From contig DMOG01000006.1 of assembly GCA_003453595.1 (NCBI GenBank), forward strand, positions 1-18,176: a DNA stretch of 18,176 nt. Direction: 5' to 3'. This document shows, one piece after another, positions 1 to 7,589 of this stretch. Within the stretch, counting starts at the first letter, position 1. The number at the start of each line of letters is the position of its first letter. The DNA comes from Candidatus Uhrbacteria bacterium (lineage in GTDB: Bacteria; Patescibacteriota; Patescibacteriia; UBA9934). The translations under genes and the position numbers were made by a program. Below the pieces are notes generated by a model. That model saw only the letters and a program-made list of their open reading frames with translations, did not search any database and was not told the origin of the DNA.

Positions 1-350
1 TCCGCCTTCTGCTCCGCCTTCTGACTCCAAGTGGCATTGGCAAGCTCCGGGAAATGGGTCTTCAGGATGGCCACCTGCTCGAGAATTGGCTTGGGAGCCT
101 GATAACCGGAATGGTAGCCAAAGGTCGAGGGGACTTCCTCGTTGGCGAAGTCCTGCGCTCGTTTAGCCATCATCTTCTCGCTCGCGAACTCAACGATCAA
201 CCTGCGGAAGATGGGGTCATCGATAACCCGCTGGTAGAAACCCTCAGGCATGCCAGCGGTGCGCAGACAACCACGGAATTGGGCTTCGAACTTGATCAGA
301 GTAGCTGCTTCAGCGAGCGCCACATCAGGGTAACGAGTGTTAGGAGACAT
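1..350 (-). CDS. GC-rich hypothetical protein, N-terminal part (cut by window edge)
   Basis: An open frame of 116 codons runs from ATG at 350 to the window edge without a stop. A good ribosome binding site (GGAAGGAAACG before the ATG) supports this start. The product begins MSPNTRYPDVALAEAA and contains FYQRVIDDPIFRRLIVEFA (about residues 39-57) and FGYHSGYQAPKPILEQVAIL (about 77-96). There is no signal peptide or membrane segment. The segment with GYHSGYQ-KPI-EQVAIL recalls, from memory, a multi-copy hypothetical family of Parcubacteria-type genomes (usually written PSGY..KPI.EQV..L). No function is known to me. Third codon positions are clearly GC-richer than in the neighbouring membrane-protein gene, as in the genes at 11499 and 15505. 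An overlapping plus-strand frame (54-386) is a shadow of this one. Confidence 0.7.
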   Translation of the reverse strand, partial: MSPNTRYPDVALAEAATLIKFEAQFRGCLRTAGMPEGFYQRVIDDPIFRRLIVEFASEKMMAKRAQDFANEEVPSTFGYHSGYQAPKPILEQVAILKTHFPELANATWSQKAEQKA

Positions 351-480
351 CGTTTCCTTCCTTTTTTTTGGATACCCTCAGGGTAGCAATCTGTATCGCT
401 TCCTTTGGATATATCTTGACTCGTCAGCGGACGGTCACGACCAGCCTCAAACATGAGACAAGCGCTTTATGTATTTGCAA

Positions 481-507
481 CCACTCCCCCTTCCCGAGGG
501 GGAGTGG
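481..507. repeat. GC-rich hairpin in intergenic region
   Basis: Perfect 11-bp inverted repeat, CCACTCCCCCT (481-491) and AGGGGGAGTGG (497-507), with loop TCCCG. There is no clear T tract, so it is not a typical terminator. It resembles the hairpin at 15302-15338 in its CTCCCCCT/AGGGGGAG composition, which suggests a scattered family of fold-back sequences. The rest of 351-611 shows no convincing gene. Confidence 0.6.
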
Positions 508-611
508 AGGGGGATTGCCTATCAAACACACAAAACGCTTATCTCATACAGAATTTGATCCTTGAATTTTAAATGAGCAAGATCAAAAAGTACCAGATTT
601 TGGCTAAAATG

Positions 612-1229
612 TCAACCATGTGACACAAAATATCGATCAATGTATTGTCTTACTGGAATGATTAGTAATAGGCTGATTAGAGCTAGACCTGTGCCAACTG
701 TTATTTGATGATAGACAATAGCGTGAAGAAAATCAGACAAAAGCCAAAACAGACAAAGTGAAATAATAATCCAAACAATTGAACGATAGGATTTTACAAT
801 CCAGATTTCAGCGATTAACAAAAGAGAGATGATGAAAATGAGTATTGGTGAGGTTTGAAAAAGAAAAAAGAAAGTACTAGTTAGAAAAACAAACCAGCGG
901 ATTCCGCGGGCGACCGATGAATTTAATTTGCTATAAATGCGCGTAATAAGTATCAGGCATGACACGAGAATTATCCAACCAATAAACATCCAAACCATAT
1001 CAGTCATGCTTTGTGTCCAAAACATCAAACTACGCGCGCCAATAAGTGCATCAAGAAAACGACCACTAAGTATAAAGGTAAGATATGGCAAAAAGCCAAA
1101 GATAATTTGCGAAATGAGTAGCAAGAGAAAGGATGGAAGTGATTTTTTTGCTAAATCTTTAGCATTCTTTTTCCAAGCCTGCCAAAGCAACTTAATATCA
1201 GCTTCGATCTTGTTAATTGAGATAATCAT
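612..1229 (-). CDS. small multi-spanning membrane protein, unknown function
   Basis: 205 residues from the ATG at 1229. An upstream ATG-like extension to 1283 runs through a repeat and is less likely to be translated. After a basic, helical N-terminus (LWQAWKKNAKDLAKKS) come about six hydrophobic segments: roughly residues 33-55, 80-98, 109-124, 127-146, 151-168 and 178-193. The first part, with FLLLLISQIIFGFLPYLTFI then SGRFLDALIGA, is reminiscent of how the first membrane helix of ABC exporter permeases begins, but no ATPase domain follows. It could be a decayed or stand-alone remnant, though this is only inference. The gene is AT-rich like the bulk of the window. No family is assigned. Confidence 0.7.
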   Translation of the reverse strand: MIISINKIEADIKLLWQAWKKNAKDLAKKSLPSFLLLLISQIIFGFLPYLTFILSGRFLDALIGARSLMFWTQSMTDMVWMFIGWIILVSCLILITRIYSKLNSSVARGIRWFVFLTSTFFFLFQTSPILIFIISLLLIAEIWIVKSYRSIVWIIISLCLFWLLSDFLHAIVYHQITVGTGLALISLLLIIPVRQYIDRYFVSHG

Positions 1230-1251
1230 ATGAATAATGGTAACAGAGTCG

Positions 1252-1292
1252 GTGCGCAGTGCACAGTACACAGTACGCAGCACTCAGTGTTC
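1252..1292. repeat. degenerate 7-bp tandem repeat
   Basis: About six imperfect heptamers built on CAGT (GCGCAGT, GCACAGT, ACACAGT, ACGCAGC, ACTCAGT, GTTCACG) lie just upstream of the membrane-protein gene. The array runs directly into a copy of the dispersed GAGAAGATCTCTCCT-type repeat at 1295. No coding capacity is likely. Confidence 0.6.
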
Positions 1293-1294
1293 AC

Positions 1295-1330
1295 GAGAAA
1301 GTCTCTCCTGTCGTCAAGATGAGTGTGAGG
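1295..1330. repeat. dispersed repeat, copy 1
   Basis: GAGAAAGTCTCTCCTGTCGT followed by CAAGATGAG closely matches 16926-16960 (GAGAAGATCTCTCCTATCGT then CGAGATGGGAA) and, less well, 15397-15434. It is intergenic in all three places. Between here and 1462 I see only this repeat and AT-rich sequence with no convincing gene. Confidence 0.6.
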
Positions 1331-1462
1331 GGAGGGTCAAGACTGGAAACTAATTTCCGCATTCTCCACCATTTCGACACCCAGTCGTCAGATCCTGAGC
1401 ATGTCAAGAGGGAGAAATCTTTTTTGCTTAAATCTTATTGAGATGAGAGAAAAAGTAACACT

Positions 1463-1497
1463 AAATAAACAAGCGCCTAACTGGCGCTTGTTTATTT
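1463..1497 (-). terminator. rho-independent terminator of the nucleotidyltransferase gene
   Basis: A 15-bp stem has GC-rich core AAGCGCC/GGCGCTT and loop TAACT (78-82 of the 1400s), flanked by A and T runs. It begins inside the stop codon of the nucleotidyltransferase gene (1496-1498). The symmetric A/T flanks would let it work in both directions. Confidence 0.85.
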
Positions 1498-2239
1498 ATC
1501 CCATAAATTGTTCTGCAGTTTCAAGTTCTTCCTGAGTGTTTATTCCGATAACCTCTAAAGGTTCGGCCGAAATGGTGGCGATTTCTTCACCTTGTTCAAT
1601 TGCCATCTCGATTAAATCTGTCAGATAATACTCCCCACTGGCGTTTTTATTTGAAATTTGAGGAAGATGATCTACTAACCATTGTTTGTCAAAGGCGAAT
1701 AGGGCTGGATTAATCTCACGAATCTCAAGCTCTTCGCTAGTTGCGTCTTTTGCTTCACGAATTGCTACCACTCGATGAATCTCATCACGGATGATTCGCC
1801 CCCAACGCTCAAGTCCAGCAAAATTTCCTTCAAAACCACGCACAGTTGTGGTTACCATTGTGATAACAGCATCAGATTTCTTATGAGCATCAAGCAATTC
1901 CTGCATCTTCTCTGCTGTTAGGAATGGATGATCACCATAGAAAACCATCACACAGTCAGCATCAGAGAAAGCATTTTCAGCACTTTTGACAGCGTCACTG
2001 GTGCCAAGCTGATCTTGCTGAGTTACATACTCACATTTATCTCCTAATACATCTCTAAAATCTTCGATATTATCTGGAGCAATTACGACAATCGGATGCG
2101 TATCAATGCCTGAGTCAATAACGCTGTCGACAAGATGCTCAATCATTGGACGACCAGCTATCTCAATCAAAGGCTTTGGAATTGAATTATTCATTCGTTT
2201 CCCTTTTCCGGCTGCGAGAACAACAATTCGTGTTTTCAT
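1496..2239 (-). CDS. GlmU-type sugar-1-phosphate nucleotidyltransferase, single domain
   Basis: 247 residues from the ATG at 2239. Homology starts at once (MKTRIVVLAAGKGKRM), so the longer upstream frame is not used. Domain: NTP_transferase, Rossmann-like. Visible signature elements are LAAGKGKRM (residues 8-16, nucleotide-binding loop), PKPL (21-24), QLGTSDAV (77-84, equivalent to the GTGHA segment of GlmU), YGDHP (101-105, metal-binding Asp103) and NASGEYYLTD (199-208, the GlmU uridyltransferase signature for acetamido-sugar recognition). Known GlmU proteins transfer UMP to N-acetylglucosamine-1-phosphate and add a C-terminal left-handed beta-helix acetyltransferase; that half is missing here. 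The likely reaction is UTP plus GlcNAc-1-P giving UDP-GlcNAc, in the cytoplasm. The exact sugar is inferred. It has its own promoter (2259-2287) and terminator (1463-1497), so it is probably transcribed alone. Confidence 0.88.
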   Translation of the reverse strand: MKTRIVVLAAGKGKRMNNSIPKPLIEIAGRPMIEHLVDSVIDSGIDTHPIVVIAPDNIEDFRDVLGDKCEYVTQQDQLGTSDAVKSAENAFSDADCVMVFYGDHPFLTAEKMQELLDAHKKSDAVITMVTTTVRGFEGNFAGLERWGRIIRDEIHRVVAIREAKDATSEELEIREINPALFAFDKQWLVDHLPQISNKNASGEYYLTDLIEMAIEQGEEIATISAEPLEVIGINTQEELETAEQFMG

Positions 2240-2258
2240 AATAGTTTTTTTCAAGCAG

Positions 2259-2287
2259 ATAGTACGAAAAAATGAGCTAAATGTCAA
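2259..2287 (-). promoter_or_regulatory. sigma-70-type promoter of the nucleotidyltransferase gene
   Basis: On the minus strand: TTGACA (2282-2287), 17-nt spacer, TACTAT (2259-2264). The expected start near 2252 leaves a leader of about 12 nt before the ATG at 2239. The two hexamers and the spacing are identical to those of the 23S rRNA promoter at 7498-7526. Confidence 0.8.
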
Positions 2288-2339
2288 CGCGCGAGATACA
2301 AAAATCAAATTATATTCTAATTAACAGATCAATATATCA

Positions 2340-2915
2340 TTAAGCTTCATCAATTGTTTTTTCTAATATCTTCCAATCACCTTCACTCCAATCTCCGTAT
2401 ATTTCTTCGTCTAAATCAAATTTATCAATGAATTCTTGTGAATCAAAGTCCCCATCATCTATCCCTATCAAATCCTGGTACATTTCTGAGCGCGTACCTT
2501 CATCAATGCTAGCGACTAAAGCAATGGCCCGAGCTTCAATCGTGACTCGTCGTAACTCACCACGCTCTCTAATAACGCTATTGCGTCTATCATCATCAAG
2601 CTGTTTTTCAGCCTTTCGTCCCTCTATCCTACTGTCAATCGCTTCTGCTAATGCCTTAAAATCCTCAGTAGTCCAGCCTAGGTAATATTCCTTTCTTATA
2701 TTAAAATCTTCTTCTTCACCCGCATCTCTTCTTTTCTTCTCGCCACTTCCTGTCGCAAATCTTTTTATATCAGCCACCGCGCTCGGCATCGTTATTAGCT
2801 CAGAAGCCTTACTATCAATATCTGCAGTAGATGGACCACCTTCCCTTTTTGCAGTTTGCTGTGTATCTAAACCTTCTTTGACCTGTTCATTTCTCGAACC
2901 TTCTTTTTTACTCAT
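2340..2915 (-). CDS. charged hypothetical protein with a repeated W-[ST]-E-x-D-x-K-x-L motif
   Basis: 191 residues starting MSKKEGSRNE at 2915. It is very hydrophilic, with no signal peptide or membrane segment. Residues 1-70 are low complexity and probably disordered (Lys, Glu, Ser, Gly, Thr). An internal duplication is visible: GWTTEDFKALAEAID (80-94) and DWSEGDWKILEKTID (175-189). Both carry W-[ST]-E-x-D-[FW]-K-x-L-x-x-x-I-D, and both are preceded by acidic stretches and an aromatic residue. The middle part (100-135) is rich in Arg and Glu and probably helical. I do not recognise a family. The repeat suggests two copies of a short helical interaction module, which is inference. It lies upstream of the nucleotidyltransferase on the same strand, but that gene has its own promoter. 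Confidence 0.75.
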   Translation of the reverse strand: MSKKEGSRNEQVKEGLDTQQTAKREGGPSTADIDSKASELITMPSAVADIKRFATGSGEKKRRDAGEEEDFNIRKEYYLGWTTEDFKALAEAIDSRIEGRKAEKQLDDDRRNSVIRERGELRRVTIEARAIALVASIDEGTRSEMYQDLIGIDDGDFDSQEFIDKFDLDEEIYGDWSEGDWKILEKTIDEA

Positions 2916-2937
2916 ATAAATTTTGTTAATTACTTAC

Positions 2938-2954
2938 ATTGATAGATTATCAAT
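2938..2954. promoter_or_regulatory. palindrome upstream of the charged hypothetical gene (possible operator)
   Basis: Perfect inverted repeat ATTGATA-GAT-TATCAAT, 23 bases upstream of the ATG at 2915, where an operator or promoter would lie. AT-rich palindromes arise easily by chance, so confidence is low. Confidence 0.35.
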
Positions 2955-2984
2955 AATCAACTAAAATTTCAATAAACTTACTCG

Positions 2985-3103
2985 AAAAAACTCGCTGTGT
3001 TAGATGCAATACTAGGAGAAACCAAGGCTTTGCCCGAGGCGTACTGGATAAGTACGATAAGAGGAAAACGCAGGTTTCGACAACGTAATATATTAGCTAG
3101 GAT
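2985..3103. repeat. fold-back repeat, copy 1 of a tandem pair
   Basis: Begins AAAAAACTCGCTGTGTT, followed by AGATGCAATACTAGGAGAAA, and aligns with the start of copy 2 (AAAAACGCGCTGTGTTGG, then ATGTAGTGCTAGGAAAAA). Its inner stem is CGTACT-GGATA-AGTACG (3040-3056). The outer arm is degenerate on its right side, so this copy folds less well. With copy 2 it fills the gene-free stretch 2955-3245. Confidence 0.65.
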
Positions 3104-3227
3104 AAAAACGCGCTGTGTTGGATGTAGTGCTAGGAAAAATTATGTTTTTGCGTGAGCCGTACTAGAATGTACGGTGAACGTAAAAACAAAATTTTGACAC
3201 CGCAATACGCCAACACAGCGCGTTTTT
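3104..3227. repeat. fold-back repeat, copy 2; candidate rRNA operon terminator
   Basis: Perfect 18-bp outer arms: AAAAACGCGCTGTGTTGG (3104-3121) and its complement at 3210-3227. They enclose a second strong hairpin at 3144-3187 (GTTTTT, CGT and CCGTAC pairing with GTACGG, ACG and AAAAAC). It starts 19 nt past the end of the 5S gene in the direction of transcription, and on the minus strand the last arm ends GCGCGTTTTT. It could therefore serve as the terminator of the 23S-5S transcript. That role is inference; the structure is seen. Confidence 0.7.
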
Positions 3228-3245
3228 GAAAACAAAAAATCTCCA

Positions 3246-3360
3246 TTATTCCGGCGGCCACCTACTCTCGCCCTACTGGACTACCATCGGCCCCGCAGGC
3301 TTAACTTCCGTGTTCGGGATGGAAACGGGTGTGGCCCTGCAGGAAATGCCACCAGAATAA
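3246..3360 (-). rRNA. rrf: 5S ribosomal RNA
   Basis: On the minus strand it contains the conserved CCCGAACACGGAAGTTAAG segment, GGTAGTCCAG, and GAGAGTAGGTGGCCGCC near the end. The terminal stem pairs TTATTCTGG with CCGGAATAA. Pairing continues outside the mature ends (CTCCATTATT at 3241 with AATAATGGAG ending at 3365), giving a processing stem. It lies 63 nt downstream of the 23S gene, with no tRNA between. Confidence 0.95.
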
Positions 3361-3555
3361 TGGAGACTTTTCTAATCTGATCTTTTATATTGAACTACGA
3401 GAAATATCTGAATGTCTTTTACTAAACGTTTTGAATGAGTGGAGAGCCATATGACCAATTAGTACACCTTGGCTGAACTCGTTACCGAGCTTACACCTAG
3501 TGCCTATCAACCTCATAGTCTCTGAGGTGTCTAAGAAGATTAATCTTAAGGTCGA

Positions 3556-3586
<31 letters not shown>

Positions 3587-3709
3587 GAACCCGACGTAGC
3601 TACCCAGCCATGCTCCAGGCGGAACAACTGGTACACCAGAGGTCAGTTCATCCCGGTCCTCTCGTACTAGGGATGAGTCCTTTCAATCTTCAACGTGCGT
3701 AGTGGATAG

Positions 3710-3791
<82 letters not shown>

Positions 3792-3792
3792 T

Positions 3793-3828
<36 letters not shown>

Positions 3829-4316
3829 GAACCTTGCCGTCGCTGTGGACGCTTGGGCAAGACTAGCCTGTTATCCCCGGAGTAGCTTTTATCCGTTGAG
3901 CTTCCGCCGTCCTATATCGAACGGTCGGATCACTAGCTTCTGCTTTCGCAACTGCGCGACGCGTCAGTCTTGCAGTAAAGCTGGCTTCTGCGCTTGCACA
4001 TTCAGCCCGATTTCCATCCGGGCTAAGCCAACCTTTGTAAACGCCTCCGTTACTTTTTGGGAGGCTACCGCCCCAGTAAAACTACCCACCAGTCACTGTC
4101 CCAGCTGCCAGATTCATGGCTGCCGGTTAGAATTCACACAACACAAGGGTGGTATCTCACTGGTGCCCGAGGGCTCCCACCTATGCTGAACATGTGAAAC
4201 ATAAATCCAATGACAAGTTGTAGTAAAGCTTCACGGGGTCTTTTCGTCCAACTACGCATAGAGAGCATCTTCACTCCCCACGCAATTTCGCCGAGTACAT
4301 TGTTGGGACAGTCTAC

Positions 4317-4348
<32 letters not shown>

Positions 4349-4369
4349 CACCCGACAAGGAATTTCGCT

Positions 4370-5072
4370 CTTTTTGTTTCCTCATAAATGAGGTGATTGA
4401 TGAGTAATCAATCCTGCATGTCGCCATGCAGATCGGACTATATCTTTTTCGCTTTTGGCGAAATCCAGCATGTAGTCTCTGAGGATTCCAGAAATCGTGA
4501 TGGTACTCTTCTATTCATGCTCTGGATTATTTTCGCGATCTTTGTCATACCAGCTTTACTTAAATGCTTCCCTACTTTTATCAGGTTTAATATCCTGACA
4601 AATTTTTGAAAGTCATCTCGCTTAGCAGTATTTAAAGTGTACTTCTCAAAAAACGGAATTACTATTTCTAATAAATCTTTCTTTGACCTTACACAATATC
4701 GCAACAGATGTTCCTTATGATTATCACTCCGATGATTTTCGTAAATTTGACCACACTGGAAATACGATTGTATTAACTCCAATGAGGATCTACTTTTTTC
4801 ACCTTGTGTGACAACAAACTCAGGAAATATCTGCCATCCAGAACTCGTAGTACTGTTGCGAATGATGCTAACAGAGAAGCAACCTTCTCCATCAACAAAT
4901 CCGCATATCCATCCAGCAATTTCTGGCCTTTCCTGCTGATTGTCTGGCACCTTTTTTAAAGGCACACCTCGTGAATTTTTACTTGGCATACTATATGTAC
5001 AGTATACCCTAGTATCAGAGGATTCTCCAGATATTCCAGCATTTAGCTAGATTTTACTAAGGCAGTCATTCC
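4370..5072 (-). other. group I intron in 23S rRNA at the E. coli U1931 position
   Basis: The insertion splits CCTAAGGT from AGCGAAATTCC, in the loop region after helix 69. The 5' exon ends in T and the intron ends in G, as group I splicing requires. The last exon bases CUAAGGU pair perfectly with GCCUUAG inside the intron (5057-5063), ending in the U.G pair expected of P1. Core segments are visible: P-like TGCTGGAATATCTGG (5027-5041), Q-like AATCAGCAGGAAA (4929-4941), R TCAGAGACTACATG (4469-4482) and S AAGATATAGTCC (4435-4446), with a P8 hairpin between R and S. This insertion position is known for group I introns in Thermotoga 23S and algal chloroplast LSU genes. Splicing activity is inferred. 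Confidence 0.93.
4438..4989 (-). CDS. LAGLIDADG homing endonuclease encoded in the 23S intron
   Basis: 183 residues with one LAGLIDADG motif (IAGWICGFVDGEG, residues 24-36, catalytic acid Asp33), so it should act as a homodimer. The C-terminal half has the usual family helix pattern: H-L-S-K-A-G-M-T-K-I then I-I-Q-S-M-N (about 143-159). Known members cut intronless alleles near the intron insertion point and so spread the intron. The frame overlaps the ribozyme: the Q segment encodes residues about 17-20, R and P8 encode the last 15 or so residues, and the TAG stop (4438-4440) is part of the S segment. No ribosome binding site is visible before the ATG at 4989, so the exact start is uncertain. 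All essential motifs look intact, so it may still be active. Confidence 0.92.
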   Translation of the reverse strand: MPSKNSRGVPLKKVPDNQQERPEIAGWICGFVDGEGCFSVSIIRNSTTSSGWQIFPEFVVTQGEKSRSSLELIQSYFQCGQIYENHRSDNHKEHLLRYCVRSKKDLLEIVIPFFEKYTLNTAKRDDFQKFVRILNLIKVGKHLSKAGMTKIAKIIQSMNRRVPSRFLESSETTCWISPKAKKI

Positions 5073-5914
5073 ACCTTAGGACCGTTATAGTTACGGCCGG
5101 CGTTCATCCGCGCTTCAGTCGCAAGCTTTTCCCGCCCAAAGGCGGGATAACCCACTTCTTTAACGTTCGGACACTGGCCAGGCATCAGCCCCTATACATC
5201 ACCTTACGGTTTAGCAGGGACCTGTGTTTTTGATAAACAGTCGCTTGTAGTCATTAGCTGTGGGTCTTCCTCTCCCGAGGAAAACCAGGCCTTATCCCGA
5301 AGTTACGGCCGCTGTTTTGCCGAGTTCCCTAACAATGTTTCTCTCGTACGTCTTAGTGCATTTACACCCGCCTACCTGTGTCGGATTTGGTACGGGCGCA
5401 TTATTGTTAACCCTAGAGGCTTTTCTTGGTTCACCATCCTTTCCTCTCCCCCGCAAAAGCGGGGTCGCGATGACTCAGAGTGTTGTGACTGGCGGATTTT
5501 CCTACCAGTCCACCCCAAGCCCCCAGTGTCATAGCCATAGGACACAGGAAACTTTGGTAAACGTCCCCCCATTAGAACAATAACGCGGTGCAGGAATATT
5601 AACCTGCTGTGCATCGACTACGCCTTTCGGCCTCGCCTTAGCACCCGACTAACCCACAGACGATTTTCGTTACTGTGGAAACCTTGGGCTTTCGACGGAC
5701 AGGGTTCTCACCTGTCTTTATGCTACTCATGCCAACATTCTCACTTCCTATCGCTCCACCAAGCCTTACGACTCAACTTCAGCGCAATAGGAATGCTCCT
5801 CTACCGCGTAATGTTTCCGAAGAAACATCACACCCTCAGCTTCGGTGAATTACTTAGCCCCGGTATATTTTCGGCGCAGGGAAACTTGACCAGTGAGCTG
5901 TTACGCTATCTTTA

Positions 5915-5952
<38 letters not shown>

Positions 5953-6508
5953 AGTCTCCCCACCACCTTTTACACTTAGTAATCACTTTGGGACCTTAGC
6001 TTGAGATCAGGGTTCTTTCCCTTTTGACCAATGGAGCTTCGCCCCCATGGTCTGACTGCCGGGAACGCGTATTGGTATTCGGAGTTTGGCTAGGACGGCT
6101 ACCCGAAGGCGCCAATCCCAATCAGTGCTCTACCCCCAACACGCTATTAACCGACGCTATGCCTAAACATATTTCGAGGAGAACCAGCTATTACCGAGTT
6201 CGATTGGAATTTCTCCGCTAACCACAGCTCATCCCCGTGTTTTGCACGGCACGTGGGTTCGGGCCTCCACCAGCTTTTACACTGGCTTCACCCTGGCCAT
6301 GGTTAGGTCACTCGGTTTCGGGTCTCATGTCTGATACAAACGCCCGTTAAGGCTTGCTTTCACTTTGGCTCCATCCCGAAGGACTTAACCTGCAACAGAC
6401 ACGAACTCGTTGGCTCATTCTTCAATAGGAACGCCGTCACCCCGCCCGAAGGCAGAGCTCCGACTCTTTGTAGGTATATGGTTTCAGATTCTATTTCACT
6501 CCCCTCTC

Positions 6509-6544
<36 letters not shown>

Positions 6545-6890
6545 ACTATCGATCAAAACATGTATTTAGCCTTGCCGCATAGTCGCGGCAGATTCCGACA
6601 GGATTTCACGTGTCCCGCCGTACTTAAGTGCCAGACCGTATGTAGATGCATCCTTTTTGCGTACAGGACTATCACCTTCTTTGGTTCTTCTTTCCAGAAG
6701 ATTCCACTAAAGATCATCTATACATACCGCACATTAACAGATGTGCACATCTGGACTTACAACACCAACCAAGCAACGGCTGTTACCTTTCATATCGCAT
6801 CCACATCTCCGAAGAGATACTTCAGCGTATTTCACTTGGTTGGTTTAGGCTGATCCCATTTCGCTCGCCACTACTTTGGGAATGTAAGCA

Positions 6891-6942
6891 ACTATTCGTC
6901 ATCTCGATTCTCGACTAGGTCGAGCGTCAAGATGAGAATAGT
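6891..6942 (-). other. 52-nt hairpin insertion in 23S domain I
   Basis: Between the equivalents of E. coli GGAAAAGAAATCAACC and GTAGCGGCGAGC (roughly position 240-255) there is an extra hairpin. It pairs ACTATTC with GAATAGT, CATCT with AGATG, and CTCGAC with GTCGAG around a 3-nt loop. The segment CGTCAAGATGAG (6925-6936 on the plus strand) is identical to part of the dispersed repeat at 1312-1323. It might be an expansion segment or a captured repeat. It is not expected to be removed from the rRNA, but that cannot be told from sequence. Confidence 0.6.
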
Positions 6943-7249
6943 ACTCGTTATTTTCTTTTCCTCCAGGTACTGAGATGTTTCACTTCCCTGGGTGCCTCCT
7001 GTACACCTATGTATTTAGTGCACAGTGACTGGGCATTACCCCAGCCGGGTTTCCCCATTCGGACATCTCCGGGTCAAAGGTTGCTTGTCACCTCACCGAA
7101 GCTTATCGCAGACTGCTACGTCCTTCATCAGCATGTTTTGTCAAGCCATCCACCATACACCCTTGAGTAGCCCTCCACTCACTCAAGACGTTTAGTTAAA
7201 AGACTTTAAATTCTTTTTTCTTTTTGCTTTTCTTTCTTGTTATATTCTC

Positions 7250-7271
7250 GTTGTTCAATTGTGAAAGACCA
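7250..7271 (-). promoter_or_regulatory. boxA-like antitermination site in the 23S leader
   Basis: The minus-strand segment TGGTCTTTCACAATTGAACA resembles the rRNA boxA consensus TGCTCTTTAACA (10 of 12). It lies about 55 nt before the 23S start, the usual place for the NusB/NusE site in rRNA leaders. It is followed by a long purine-rich run (7201-7249). Confidence 0.55.
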
Positions 7272-7497
7272 GAGAGAAATTCTCATTGGAGCGCTTCATC
7301 TCTGATGCCAAGCTAGCTTAGCAAACAAAATACTCGCCGTTGTGAGGCGAGATCAAAGACAACTGTGATCCCACTTCTCACGCTTTTTCAGTTTTGAATA
7401 AGTTTCCCGAACTTTATTCCGAACTTACTCGCTGAAGTCTCTTCGGCTTTGGGAACCGTAGGGAGACAAGCGCAGTAGTGTTTCAAATTGCTCGAGC

Positions 7498-7526
7498 ATA
7501 GTACAACAAGCCCTAAATAGTGTCAA
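7498..7526 (-). promoter_or_regulatory. promoter of the 23S-5S transcription unit
   Basis: Minus strand: TTGACA (7521-7526), 17-nt spacer, TACTAT (7498-7503). The predicted start near 7491 gives a leader of about 300 nt before the mature 23S. The leader (7195-7490) holds the boxA-like site and small hairpins but no tRNA and no 16S tail. This indicates that 23S-5S is transcribed independently of 16S. Confidence 0.8.
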
Positions 7527-7528
7527 GA

Positions 7529-7555
7529 GAATTTATGTACATGAATTTATGTACA
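7529..7555. promoter_or_regulatory. tandem 14-bp repeat in the rrl/rlmH divergent region
   Basis: GAATTTATGTACA occurs twice (7529-7541 and 7543-7555), one base apart. Each copy contains the palindrome TGTACA. The pair lies just upstream of the 23S promoter -35 box and 34 bases before the rlmH start, so it could be an activator or repressor site shared by both genes, or an upstream promoter element. Confidence 0.45.
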
Positions 7556-7589
7556 GAAAAGGTGATAATGAGGTATTATCAAAAAACAT

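Noticed and set aside
1259..1441. 60-codon plus-strand frame
   Set aside because: It translates the heptad array and the dispersed repeat. There is no ribosome binding site and no convincing protein pattern.
2985..3227. Possible CRISPR array
   Set aside because: There are only two long, imperfect copies with internal palindromes and no spacer structure. No cas gene is present, and no CRISPR-like array occurs elsewhere in the window.
7195..7589. Possible 16S tail or spacer tRNA upstream of 23S
   Set aside because: No anti-Shine-Dalgarno tail and no cloverleaf can be built. A consensus promoter and leader explain the region.
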